DNA of 64,000 nucleotides from NCBI GenBank assembly GCA_035764005.1, contig DASTZZ010000099.1, forward strand, positions 25,867 through 89,866, written 5' to 3'. The notes beneath the pieces are model-generated. The model saw nothing but the letters and a program-made list of their open reading frames with translations, was not told where the DNA came from and ran no database searches. Below, piece after piece: positions 19,137-27,055 of this stretch (position 1 is the first letter of the stretch; the number at the start of each line of letters is the position of its first letter). A program made the position numbers and the translations under genes. Source of the DNA: Terriglobales bacterium (GTDB taxonomy: Bacteria; Acidobacteriota; Terriglobia; Terriglobales; Acidobacteriaceae).

Positions 19137-20057
19137 GTGAATGCTCTTCCTTTGTCTTTCACATCCGCAGAACTCTGGCCTGAGCTGCATCTGGCCGATT
19201 GGGCGGATACGCGCGATACCTTACACATGTGGACGCAGATTGTCGGCCATGTGCGGATGGTGTTGTCGCCGCCTGTGAATCACTGGTGGCACATCACGCT
19301 TTATGTCACATCACGCGGGCTGACGACCTCGCCGATTCCGTACGCGGATCATACCTTTGAGATTCACTTTGATTTTCTCGATCATCGGCTGGTGATCGCG
19401 ACCAGTCGTAACGAATGGCGCGCGTTAAAGCTGGAGCCGAAATCCGTCGCTGAGTTCTACAACGAATTCATGCGATTGCTCGGCGAATTGGCCATTCAGG
19501 TGAAGATCCACGGCAAGCCCGATGAAGTTGCTGAGCCGATTCCGTTTGCGGAAGACCGCACCCATCGCTCGTACGATCCGGAATATGCGCGTCGGCACTG
19601 GCAGGTGCTGGTTGCGATCGATTCGGTGCTGAAAGAGTTTCGAGGACGGTTCATCGGTAAGTGCAGTCCGGTGCATTTCTTCTGGGGCAGCTTCGACCTT
19701 TGCTGCACGCGTTTTTCCGGGAGGCGCGCACCGGAGCGTCCGGGCGCCGACGCCATGACACGCGAAGCGTACTCGCACGAGGTGATCAGCGCAGGCTTTT
19801 GGCCGGGCGGTGGCGCGGTGAATGACGCTGCGTTCTACGCCTACGCCGTTCCCGAGCCGCAGGGGTTCCGCACTGCGCGCGTGCTGCCCGCTTCCGCAAG
19901 TTACAACCAGACACTCGGAGAATACATTTTGATGTATGAGGACGTGCGGCAAGCACCGGATCCGAAGCGGGCGCTGCTCGACTTCCTGCAAAGCACCTAC
20001 GACGCCGGTGCAACGCTCGGCCGATGGGATCGCTCGGCGCTGGAGCGGCAGGCTTGA
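19137..20057 (+). CDS. DUF5996 family protein
   Basis: A 306-residue soluble protein starting at a GTG with GAGGTG upstream. Many conserved Trp and His residues, such as WPELHLADWADTRDTLHMW near the N-terminus, HWWHITLYVTSRGL, FFWGSFDLCCTRFSGR and GFWPGG, match the DUF5996 family. The family has no known function. No signal peptide, so cytoplasmic. There is no obvious functional partner; the STAS gene downstream is ~375 bases away. Confidence 0.85.
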   Translation: MNALPLSFTSAELWPELHLADWADTRDTLHMWTQIVGHVRMVLSPPVNHWWHITLYVTSRGLTTSPIPYADHTFEIHFDFLDHRLVIATSRNEWRALKLEPKSVAEFYNEFMRLLGELAIQVKIHGKPDEVAEPIPFAEDRTHRSYDPEYARRHWQVLVAIDSVLKEFRGRFIGKCSPVHFFWGSFDLCCTRFSGRRAPERPGADAMTREAYSHEVISAGFWPGGGAVNDAAFYAYAVPEPQGFRTARVLPASASYNQTLGEYILMYEDVRQAPDPKRALLDFLQSTYDAGATLGRWDRSALERQA

Positions 20058-20433
20058 TCGATCCAGCGTGGGCGATGGGCTCGTCGGCAAGGCTTCCCCA
20101 TGCTCGCCGGAGTTTCCCACGAAACAGTCATGACGGAGATTGCGAGTTCCAATTTGGTACAAAAAAATCCCTGCAAAATCCCTGATATTTTTTCCGCCAT
20201 TACGCCAAACGAGGCTAACTCCAATCGAATGTGGCCGTTTGCGTCGAAAGGATGTGAATCCCTGTTAATTCCCTGCCTGCGACAAAAAACTTCAAATTAT
20301 GGGCAGAATTTGCGAATTTCTTGCGCAGAAAAATAAAAATCGCTGTATTTCTCGCTGTTCTTGGCTCATCCTGCGCCAACATGCCCTGATAGGGCTGCTC
20401 CGGCCGTTATAGAATCCTTCTCCATCACCGGTC
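20058..20433. other. Gene-free stretch with phased TCCCTG pairs
   Basis: No convincing gene is seen. It is A+T-rich compared with its surroundings and holds two pairs of TCCCTG (20168 and 20179; 20259 and 20270), each pair spaced exactly 11 bases. These could be a protein-binding array or remains of a dispersed repeat. Confidence 0.5.
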
Positions 20434-20796
20434 ATGAACTCGCAAGACCTCATTATCGAGTCGCTGCCAGATACCCCTCGCGGTCAGGGAGTGCTTTTCC
20501 TGCGGGGACCTCTGACGATGGAAAATGTCGCCCAGTTCAAAACCGCGGTTCAACGGCAGGAAGCGCCGAAAATGATTCTCGATCTCAGCGAGGTTCCCTA
20601 CATCGACTCAATTGGATTGGGATCGCTCGTGAGCACCTATGTCTCGCTGCAAAAGGCTGGACGATGGATGGCGCTGGTCGGGGTCAACGATCGTGTTTCC
20701 AACCTGTTTGAGATTACTCGCGTGCAGGATCTGTTTTTGACCTTTCCGAACGTTTGGGACGCGATCGAAGCCCTCGCCAACTCCGCCCGCGCTTAG
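20434..20796 (+). CDS. STAS-domain anti-sigma-factor antagonist-like protein
   Basis: A 120-residue protein of the SpoIIAA/RsbV type: a short beta-rich N-terminus (GVLFLRGPLTMENV) and the phosphorylation-loop region LDLSEVPYIDSIGLGSL, where the DSIG serine is the usual kinase target, then VSTYVSLQKAGRWMALVG and the C-terminal helix. Such proteins bind anti-sigma kinases and free a sigma factor, or act in other partner-switch pathways. No kinase or phosphatase gene is adjacent, so the partner is elsewhere. Confidence 0.88.
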   Translation: MNSQDLIIESLPDTPRGQGVLFLRGPLTMENVAQFKTAVQRQEAPKMILDLSEVPYIDSIGLGSLVSTYVSLQKAGRWMALVGVNDRVSNLFEITRVQDLFLTFPNVWDAIEALANSARA

Positions 20797-20871
20797 CCTG
20801 GCCATTCGCCCAAACGAAAATCCGCCTGAGCCGTCCAAAATAGGACAATTGATCCCAGGAGTTCACATCCG

Positions 20872-23415
20872 ATGAGGGACCTGAAACTCGCTTTCCGTCA
20901 ACTTCGAAACAATCCTGCATTTGCGATTACCGTGATTCTTACGCTTGCTCTCGGTATTGGTGCGAATACCGCGATTTTTTCATTAGTCCAGGCGGTGCTT
21001 TTGCAGTCGCTACCCGTGGCCGATCCGGCGACTCTCTACCGAATCGGCGATACCGACAACTGCTGCGTCAATGGTGGCTACCAGAGCGATAACGGCGATT
21101 TCGATCTTTTTTCTTATGAACTTTTTCTTCATCTGAAGCAGGCGGCGCCTGAATTTGAAGAACTGGCAGCGTTCCAGTCTGGGTACGATTACAACAATCT
21201 CACCGTCAGACGCAATTCTGAACCGGCGCGAGCGAGTCATGGGGAGTTCGTAACCGGGAATTACTTTTCCACTTTCGGGATCAAGCCGTTTCTCGGTCGC
21301 ATGCTGCTGCCTTCCGACGACAAAGCTGGCGCAGCTCCGGTGACGGTTCTGAGTTATCAAAGCTGGCAGAACGACTATGCCGGTGATCCCGGTGTGGTGG
21401 GTTCAACGTTCTACATCCAGGGACATCCCTTCACGATTGTGGGAGTTGCTCCTCCCGGATTCTTTGGCGATCGCGTTGACAGCCATCCACCTGAGGTGTG
21501 GTTGCCGCTCTCGACCGAGCTGGTTATCAACGGCGAGAATGCAATCCTGAATCATGCCGACGCGAACTGGCTTTATGCCATTGGACGTCTGAAGCCCGGA
21601 GTAAATATCTCAGCACTGCAGCAGAAGCTGTCGGCGAGTCTGCGGCAATGGCTGGCGACGCAACCAACGTATGTTCAGCGCGGAGGCGATACGCTGATTC
21701 CCAAGCAACACGTTGTGCTGACTCCAGCCGGCGGCGGCGTGCAGAACCTGCAGCAGGAAACCGGTAAGGGACTCAATCTGCTGATGGCACTTTCCGCGCT
21801 CGTGCTGTTAGTAGCTTGCGCGAACGTCGCAAACATTCTGCTCGCCAGGAACGCAGCCAGACGCGCCGAGACGTCATTGCGCGTTGCTTTAGGCGCCGCA
21901 CGTGGACGTCTGATCAGGCAAGTGCTGGTGGAGAGCGTGTTGCTCGGATGTATCGGTGGTGCGCTGGGCCTGGCGGTAGCTTATGGCGGTACCCGAACGA
22001 TCCTCGCTCTCGCCTTCCCCGACTCGAAGTACCTCCCGATCCATGCCACTCCCTCGCTTCCCGTTTTGGGATTTGCTCTTGCCGTCTCCTTCGTAACAGG
22101 GATCATCTTCGGCATCGTGCCGGCATGGATCACCTCGCGCTCCGATCCGGCGGAGGCGTTGCGTGGCATCAGCCGGTCCACGCGCGATAGCTCCTCGCTG
22201 CCGCAAAAGTCACTCATCATTTTTCAGGCGGCGTTGTCGTTGGTTTTGCTGATTGGCGCCTCATTGCTGACCAAAACGCTGCGCAATCTCGAGCATCAGA
22301 ATTTCGGGATTCAAACGCAAAATCGTTACGTCCTGCATCTCGATCCACATGGCGCGGGGTACACCATCGATAAGCTGCAGCCTTTGTATCAGCGGCTGCA
22401 GCAGGATTTCTCAGCATTGCCAGGGGTAAAGAGCGTCGGACTTGCGCTGTATAGTCCGCTTGAAGGGAATAACTGGGGAGAGGGCGTGTACATCGAAGGC
22501 AGACCCGAGCCGGGTCCGAATGCCCATAATGGTTCATCGTGGGACCGCGTGAGCACCCACTTCTTTGAAACTGTAGGCCAGCCTGTAATCCGCGGGCGCG
22601 ACTTCACAGACCAGGACACCGCATCCTCGCAGATGGTCGCCATTGTCAATCAGGCTTTCGTGAAAAAGTTTTTTCCCAATGAGGATCCCATTGGGCGCCA
22701 TTTCGGGAATAACGGCCAGCAGTTCGCGGGCAGCTATGAGATCGTCGGCGTCGTGGCCGATGCCAAGTACAACAATCCCCGCGGAGAATATCGCCCGTTC
22801 TATTACCGGCCGCTGACGCAACGAAATACGAGATTTGAGAAACCCTCGGATGCGACCGGAGAAAATTGGTCGATGTTCATCAACTCGATCGTTATCCAAT
22901 TCGACTCTCAGCCGCAAAATGTCGATGCGTTAGTCCGGCGTACATTGGGAAACATCGATCCCAACCTCACCGTCATTGATCTGCGATCGCTGGATTACCA
23001 AGTAGCCGGCAACTTCAATCAGGAGCGCCTCATCGCGCGCCTTACGATGCTTTTTGGAATCCTGGCGCTCGTGCTTGTATCGGTAGGCTTGTACGGGATT
23101 ACTGCCTACTCTGTTGCGCGTAGAACGAGCGAGATCGGGGTACGCATGGCGTTGGGCGCTAACCGAGGCGACGTGATTGGGATGGTGATGCGGAGCGCAT
23201 TCGCGCAGGTGCTCCTCGGACTAGCGATCGGCATCCCAATCGCTCTGCTTGGCGGCCGTCTCATAGCCTCGCAACTCTATGGTGTGCGCGCTTGGGATCC
23301 GATCAGTTTGTTGTTAGCGGTGTTCGTGCTATCGGTAGCGGCCGCGGTCGCAGGTTATGTTCCAGCGCACCGTGCATCGACCATCGAGCCCATGAAAGCA
23401 CTGCGCAGCGAATAA
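20872..23415 (+). CDS. ADOP-type MacB-like ABC permease (no ATPase)
   Basis: An 847-residue integral membrane protein with AGGAG before the ATG. It starts RDLKLAFRQLRNNPAFA and LTLALGIGANTAIFS, the signature of acidobacterial duplicated orphan permeases. A MacB-type periplasmic domain follows, then an FtsX module (LLMALSALVLLVACANVANI, LRVALGAARGRLIRQ), a second periplasmic domain and a second FtsX module (SVGLYGITAYSVARR, RMALGANRGDVIGMV). No ATP-binding cassette is encoded here or nearby. It may work with an ATPase encoded elsewhere, or act as a mechanical or exporter component; unknown. Confidence 0.92.
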   Translation: MRDLKLAFRQLRNNPAFAITVILTLALGIGANTAIFSLVQAVLLQSLPVADPATLYRIGDTDNCCVNGGYQSDNGDFDLFSYELFLHLKQAAPEFEELAAFQSGYDYNNLTVRRNSEPARASHGEFVTGNYFSTFGIKPFLGRMLLPSDDKAGAAPVTVLSYQSWQNDYAGDPGVVGSTFYIQGHPFTIVGVAPPGFFGDRVDSHPPEVWLPLSTELVINGENAILNHADANWLYAIGRLKPGVNISALQQKLSASLRQWLATQPTYVQRGGDTLIPKQHVVLTPAGGGVQNLQQETGKGLNLLMALSALVLLVACANVANILLARNAARRAETSLRVALGAARGRLIRQVLVESVLLGCIGGALGLAVAYGGTRTILALAFPDSKYLPIHATPSLPVLGFALAVSFVTGIIFGIVPAWITSRSDPAEALRGISRSTRDSSSLPQKSLIIFQAALSLVLLIGASLLTKTLRNLEHQNFGIQTQNRYVLHLDPHGAGYTIDKLQPLYQRLQQDFSALPGVKSVGLALYSPLEGNNWGEGVYIEGRPEPGPNAHNGSSWDRVSTHFFETVGQPVIRGRDFTDQDTASSQMVAIVNQAFVKKFFPNEDPIGRHFGNNGQQFAGSYEIVGVVADAKYNNPRGEYRPFYYRPLTQRNTRFEKPSDATGENWSMFINSIVIQFDSQPQNVDALVRRTLGNIDPNLTVIDLRSLDYQVAGNFNQERLIARLTMLFGILALVLVSVGLYGITAYSVARRTSEIGVRMALGANRGDVIGMVMRSAFAQVLLGLAIGIPIALLGGRLIASQLYGVRAWDPISLLLAVFVLSVAAAVAGYVPAHRASTIEPMKALRSE

Positions 23416-23561
23416 CATCGAAAATACCGAAGAGGCAAAGCAGATAGCGCACGTTTCCAGGCCGCAATCGGTCTCAGTGACCTCTTCATTCAACTCCGTG
23501 ACCTTCGTGTTCGCTCTTGCTTCTACCCGCAAGGCAAGGTAGCTAATAGAATCAAAGAACA

Positions 23562-24641
23562 ATGGTCAAAACCCTGGAATGGACGGATGCAGGCGTGCGC
23601 TTCATCGATCAGACGCGCCTCCCTACGGAAGAAATTTACGTAATCTGCCGCGACTATCGCGAGGTGGCGACCGCAATTCGCGAGATGATCGTGCGCGGAG
23701 CGCCGGCGATCGGCGTCTCGGCAGCCATGGGCGTGGCGCTTGGCGTACGCAATTCGAAAGCGAAGAACGTCGCCGAGCTACGGCCTGAGTTCGATGAAAT
23801 CTGCAATACGCTGGCGAGTACGCGTCCTACGGCCGTGAACCTGTTCTGGGCGATTCAGCGCATGCGCGACCGTTTCGAGGAGCTTTCGTCGGAGCCATTG
23901 GAAACCATCAAGCGCGAACTGATCGAAGAAGCTCAGCGGATGTACCTGGCCGACATCGCTGCCTGCAAAATGATGGGCCGCAACGGAGCGGTGCTCATGC
24001 CTTCCTCCGGCGGCGTCCTTACCCACTGCAATGCCGGAGCCCTCGCCACCTGCGGTTATGGAAGTGCTCTGGGCGTGATCCGCGCAGCCGTGGAAGAGGG
24101 AAAAAAGATCCATGTATTCGCCGACGAGACGCGTCCCTTCCTGCAGGGCTCGCGTCTCACAGCATGGGAGCTGACCAAAGATGGAATTCCCACAACGGTA
24201 ATTTCGGACAACATGGCTGGCGCCATGATGAAGCAAGGTAAGATCGGAGCCGTGGTTGTCGGCGCCGATCGAATTGCCGCAAATGGTGACGTTGCCAACA
24301 AGATCGGCACCTACACCGTCGCGGTACTAGCCAAAGAGCATGGCATTCCCTTCTATGTTGCCGCGCCATGGTCGACCATCGATCTTGCGACTTCGACCGG
24401 CGACTCGATTCCGATCGAGCAGCGCTCGGCGCGCGAAGTCACGCATATGGCAGGGAAGCAGCTCACACCCGAAGGCGTCAGCATCGAGAATCCGGCATTC
24501 GATGTCACACCGCATCGCTATGTTGCGGCAATCATCACCGAGCGAGGCATTGCGAAAGCTCCGTATTCAGAGTCGCTGCGCGAATTGGCAAGCGTCGATG
24601 ACGTGACCACACGAGAGATGCCGGCCGAAGCTGCTCGTTAA
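23562..24641 (+). CDS. mtnA: S-methyl-5-thioribose-1-phosphate isomerase
   Basis: A 359-residue enzyme of the methionine salvage pathway that isomerises methylthioribose-1-phosphate to methylthioribulose-1-phosphate. It has the [11 protein letters not shown] motif near the N-terminus, the active-site Cys in [14 protein letters not shown], and the active-site Asp in [19 protein letters not shown] followed by [12 protein letters not shown]. The length is normal. No other mtn gene is near, which is common. A repeat element begins 9 bases after its stop. Confidence 0.95.
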   Translation: MVKTLEWTDAGVRFIDQTRLPTEEIYVICRDYREVATAIREMIVRGAPAIGVSAAMGVALGVRNSKAKNVAELRPEFDEICNTLASTRPTAVNLFWAIQRMRDRFEELSSEPLETIKRELIEEAQRMYLADIAACKMMGRNGAVLMPSSGGVLTHCNAGALATCGYGSALGVIRAAVEEGKKIHVFADETRPFLQGSRLTAWELTKDGIPTTVISDNMAGAMMKQGKIGAVVVGADRIAANGDVANKIGTYTVAVLAKEHGIPFYVAAPWSTIDLATSTGDSIPIEQRSAREVTHMAGKQLTPEGVSIENPAFDVTPHRYVAAIITERGIAKAPYSESLRELASVDDVTTREMPAEAAR

Positions 24642-24650
24642 GGTTTCGTA

Positions 24651-24794
24651 TTTGTCATTGCGAGCGCCTGTGGTTGACGTGAGGAATCCCTATCATTGAG
24701 TCCCGAAGCACGACGCAACAGTTTCGCGTCAATAGGGGATTCCTTACTGCTGCTCACGCGAACACACGCGTGAGCCTCCGTTCGGAATGACAAA
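24651..24794. repeat. MITE-like inverted repeat, family B copy 1
   Basis: A 144-base element with ends TTTGTCATTGCGA and TTCGGAATGACAAA that pair with one mismatch. It contains GTGAGGAATCCCTAT inside the left arm and ATAGGGGATTCCTTA inside the right, an imperfect inner inverted repeat. The same plan occurs at 47421-47577. No coding potential. Confidence 0.78.
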
Positions 24795-24854
24795 CGAATG
24801 TGCCAACTTGCCCTTGCAGCCCCGCATCCTTCTTACAAGGAGCGAACTCGGACT

Positions 24855-25280
24855 ATGCCAATTTCAACGAAGCTGACGGAACTTGTCACCAAGCCTTTGC
24901 CGAAGGTGATCACCCCAGGAATGCATGCTGCCATCGACTGGGGAACCGCAGGAGCTTTTGCCTTGTCAGGAGCTCTGCTGTGGAGAAAGAACAAACGGGC
25001 TGCCCTGTCTTCTTTTATTTGCGGGAATCTGGTAGGCGGCTTGATCTTCCTCACCGATTGTCCGGGAGGAGTGTGGAAGAAGATCAGCTTCGAAACCCAT
25101 GGCAATGTCGATCCCGGCGTGGCAGCTCTCGTTGCCTCGTTGCCGAATTTGCTGGGATTCTCTGAAGAGACCGAATCGAAACTGTTCCAAGGCATGGGAA
25201 TCGCCCTTGCCGCCGTGCGCAGCCTTACGAACTTTGACGAGGGATCCAGCAATATCGAGAGCCGTCACAAAGCCGCTTGA
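24855..25280 (+). CDS. Small membrane protein, function unknown
   Basis: A 141-residue protein from the ATG at 24855; AAGGAG lies ~13 bases upstream. It has two or three hydrophobic segments (DWGTAGAFALSGALLW, FICGNLVGGLIFLTD, GVAALVASLPNLLG). No named family was recognised. An intrinsic terminator follows its stop, so it is transcribed separately from the M48 gene. Confidence 0.72.
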   Translation: MPISTKLTELVTKPLPKVITPGMHAAIDWGTAGAFALSGALLWRKNKRAALSSFICGNLVGGLIFLTDCPGGVWKKISFETHGNVDPGVAALVASLPNLLGFSEETESKLFQGMGIALAAVRSLTNFDEGSSNIESRHKAA

Positions 25281-25300
25281 AAAACTCGTTTCCTCCAGCT

Positions 25301-25326
25301 AACCCGGCCCGCATGGCCGGGTTTTT
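25301..25326 (+). terminator. Rho-independent terminator
   Basis: AACCCGGCC, a 5-base loop and GGCCGGGTT form a 9-base stem followed by TTTTT. It lies 20 bases after the small membrane protein gene. Confidence 0.88.
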
Positions 25327-25464
25327 TGTGTGCACGTGCGGAACATTCCCTGTGGAGGCTGCGTATCAATCACTAAGGTGAAGTGTTTGTCAGATCGACA
25401 GGTTGCAGCGTTTGCGATGCCGCGAATCCCGTGAAAGACTGGAGCATCTACATCTACAAAGCTT

Positions 25465-26337
25465 ATGGGAAATAACCTGAAAACGTTGGCTCTGCTTACC
25501 GGCCTCACGCTCTTTCTGATGTTTGTCGGAGAGGTGATAGGCGCACATCTGGGGACGCAGCATGGCATGGCCATCGGCCTGGCTATTGCCGCCGTGATGA
25601 ATTTCTTCAGCTATTTCTTTTCTGACAGGATTGCTTTGTCGATGTATCGCGCGCAGCCGGCGTCGCGCGAAGATTTGCCGCGCGTGTACAACGTGGTCGA
25701 GCGCATGACCCAGCGGGTCGGATTGCCGATGCCGAAGATCTATGTGATTCCCACCGATTCGCCCAACGCTTTCGCCACCGGGCGCAATCCGTCGCACGCT
25801 TCTGTTGCCGTGACGCAAGGCATTCTTAATCTGCTCGATGACGAAGAGTTGGAAGGCGTGCTAGCACATGAATTGGGCCATGTCAGGAATCGTGACATCC
25901 TGATCAGCTCTGTCGCGGCAACATTGGCGGGCGCGATTACGTTCCTGGCACGCTCGCTGATGTGGGCTGGAATGTTCGGTGGATACGGCGATCGCGATGA
26001 CCGCGACCGCGGCGGAGGATTCGCGGCTATCCTCATGATGATCCTTGCGCCGATTGCCGCGCTGCTGATTCAGATGGCGGTCTCTCGCTCGCGCGAATAC
26101 GAGGCCGATCACACTGGCGCAAACACCACCGGGAATCCTTATGCTCTTGCTCGCGCTCTGCAAAAGCTGGATGCCTGGTCGAAGCGGCGTCCGCTGGTTG
26201 CTACGCCGTCGACGGCGCATTTGTTCATCGTGGCTCCGCTGATTGGAGGCGACACGCTCGCGAACCTGTTCTCGACGCATCCGCCCATCGCCAAGAGAAT
26301 CGAGCGGCTTACTGGACGTCCGCCAGAGTTCCAATAA
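25465..26337 (+). CDS. M48-family (HtpX-like) membrane zinc protease
   Basis: A 290-residue protease with two N-terminal membrane helices (TLALLTGLTLFLMFVGEVI, IGLAIAAVMNFFSYFF), the zinc motif HELGH in EGVLAHELGHVRNRD, two further helices, and the third ligand region REYEADHTG. It ends FSTHPPIAKRIERL, the usual HtpX tail. The enzyme degrades misfolded membrane proteins, normally under envelope or heat stress. The stop codon (26335-26337) overlaps the first bases of repeat family A copy 2. Confidence 0.93.
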   Translation: MGNNLKTLALLTGLTLFLMFVGEVIGAHLGTQHGMAIGLAIAAVMNFFSYFFSDRIALSMYRAQPASREDLPRVYNVVERMTQRVGLPMPKIYVIPTDSPNAFATGRNPSHASVAVTQGILNLLDDEELEGVLAHELGHVRNRDILISSVAATLAGAITFLARSLMWAGMFGGYGDRDDRDRGGGFAAILMMILAPIAALLIQMAVSRSREYEADHTGANTTGNPYALARALQKLDAWSKRRPLVATPSTAHLFIVAPLIGGDTLANLFSTHPPIAKRIERLTGRPPEFQ

Positions 26338-26466
26338 CAGAACCGCCGGCGGTAGCCGGTGGGGCAGCCGCGTCTTTTGCGGCTGCGTCTGCAGCCAGCA
26401 CCAGATCTCTTCAAATCCCGGAGCTCGCCATTCGGCGATCTCCAGCCCACCGGCGGCGGTTCTGTT
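26336..26466. repeat. MITE-like inverted repeat, family A copy 2
   Basis: A 131-base element with ends AACAGAACCGCCGGCGG and CCGGCGGCGGTTCTGTT, complementary over at least 13 bases, and the inner GGGGCAGCCGCGT...GCGGCTGCGT motif shared with 13594-13733. It fills the whole gap between the convergent M48 and DoxX genes and may also terminate both. Confidence 0.82.
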
Positions 26467-26470
26467 TGAT

Positions 26471-26911
26471 TTACCCGCGCCGCATCGCATCCAGCGCCAG
26501 ATTCCCAGGTCCAACAATCAGCAGGAAGAGCAATCCGAGCAGCATCGAGAAATCTGTGCGCGCTTCATGCAGCATGCCCAGAATCCCGTAGTGTTTCACA
26601 TTAGGAAGTGCGAAGCGCCAGAATGGATGACCGAGCAGAATGGGAACTTTGGTCGACAGAATCGCGACGGCAATGTCAATCAGCAGAGGAATGCACGCCC
26701 ATCTCGTGAGCAGACCGATGATGACCAGCGCGCCGCAGACGATCTCTACGCCTCCAACAAACGGCGCTAAAACGTGAGGATCAGGAATACCGATGTTGGC
26801 GAAGCGACCAACGCCGAGTTCCTGCGGCAAGCGAAATTTGAGAATGCCTTCAACAAGAAAGACCCAGCCAACCAGTATGCGAACGATAATGACTGCGCCG
26901 CGATGAGCCAT
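26471..26911 (-). CDS. DoxX-family membrane protein
   Basis: A 146-residue protein from the ATG at 26911, chosen because AGGAGG lies 6 bases before it; the open frame continues upstream without support. Four hydrophobic helices (VIIVRILVGWVFLVEGILKF, FVGGVEIVCGALVIIGLL, ACIPLLIDIAVAIL, FSMLLGLLFLLIVG) fit the DoxX family, whose members are often linked to redox or sulfur metabolism. Divergent from the helicase-nuclease gene. Confidence 0.86.
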   Translation of the reverse strand: MAHRGAVIIVRILVGWVFLVEGILKFRLPQELGVGRFANIGIPDPHVLAPFVGGVEIVCGALVIIGLLTRWACIPLLIDIAVAILSTKVPILLGHPFWRFALPNVKHYGILGMLHEARTDFSMLLGLLFLLIVGPGNLALDAMRRG

Positions 26912-27055
26912 TGCCCTCCTCCTGTCGTAAACATCGTACTTACCTGACTCCGGAGAGGCCAAATCTGTTGATTTTCCACCTTATGACCCACAATTTCCTC
27001 GCTTGCTAAATTCGCCTTTCTTTCGCATAATCATACGGCGCGTTGTAGCAGACCC

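Noticed and set aside
20100..20336. A 78-codon plus-strand frame in the gap after DUF5996
   Set aside because: It covers the TCCCTG repeats and has an odd composition; no start signal.
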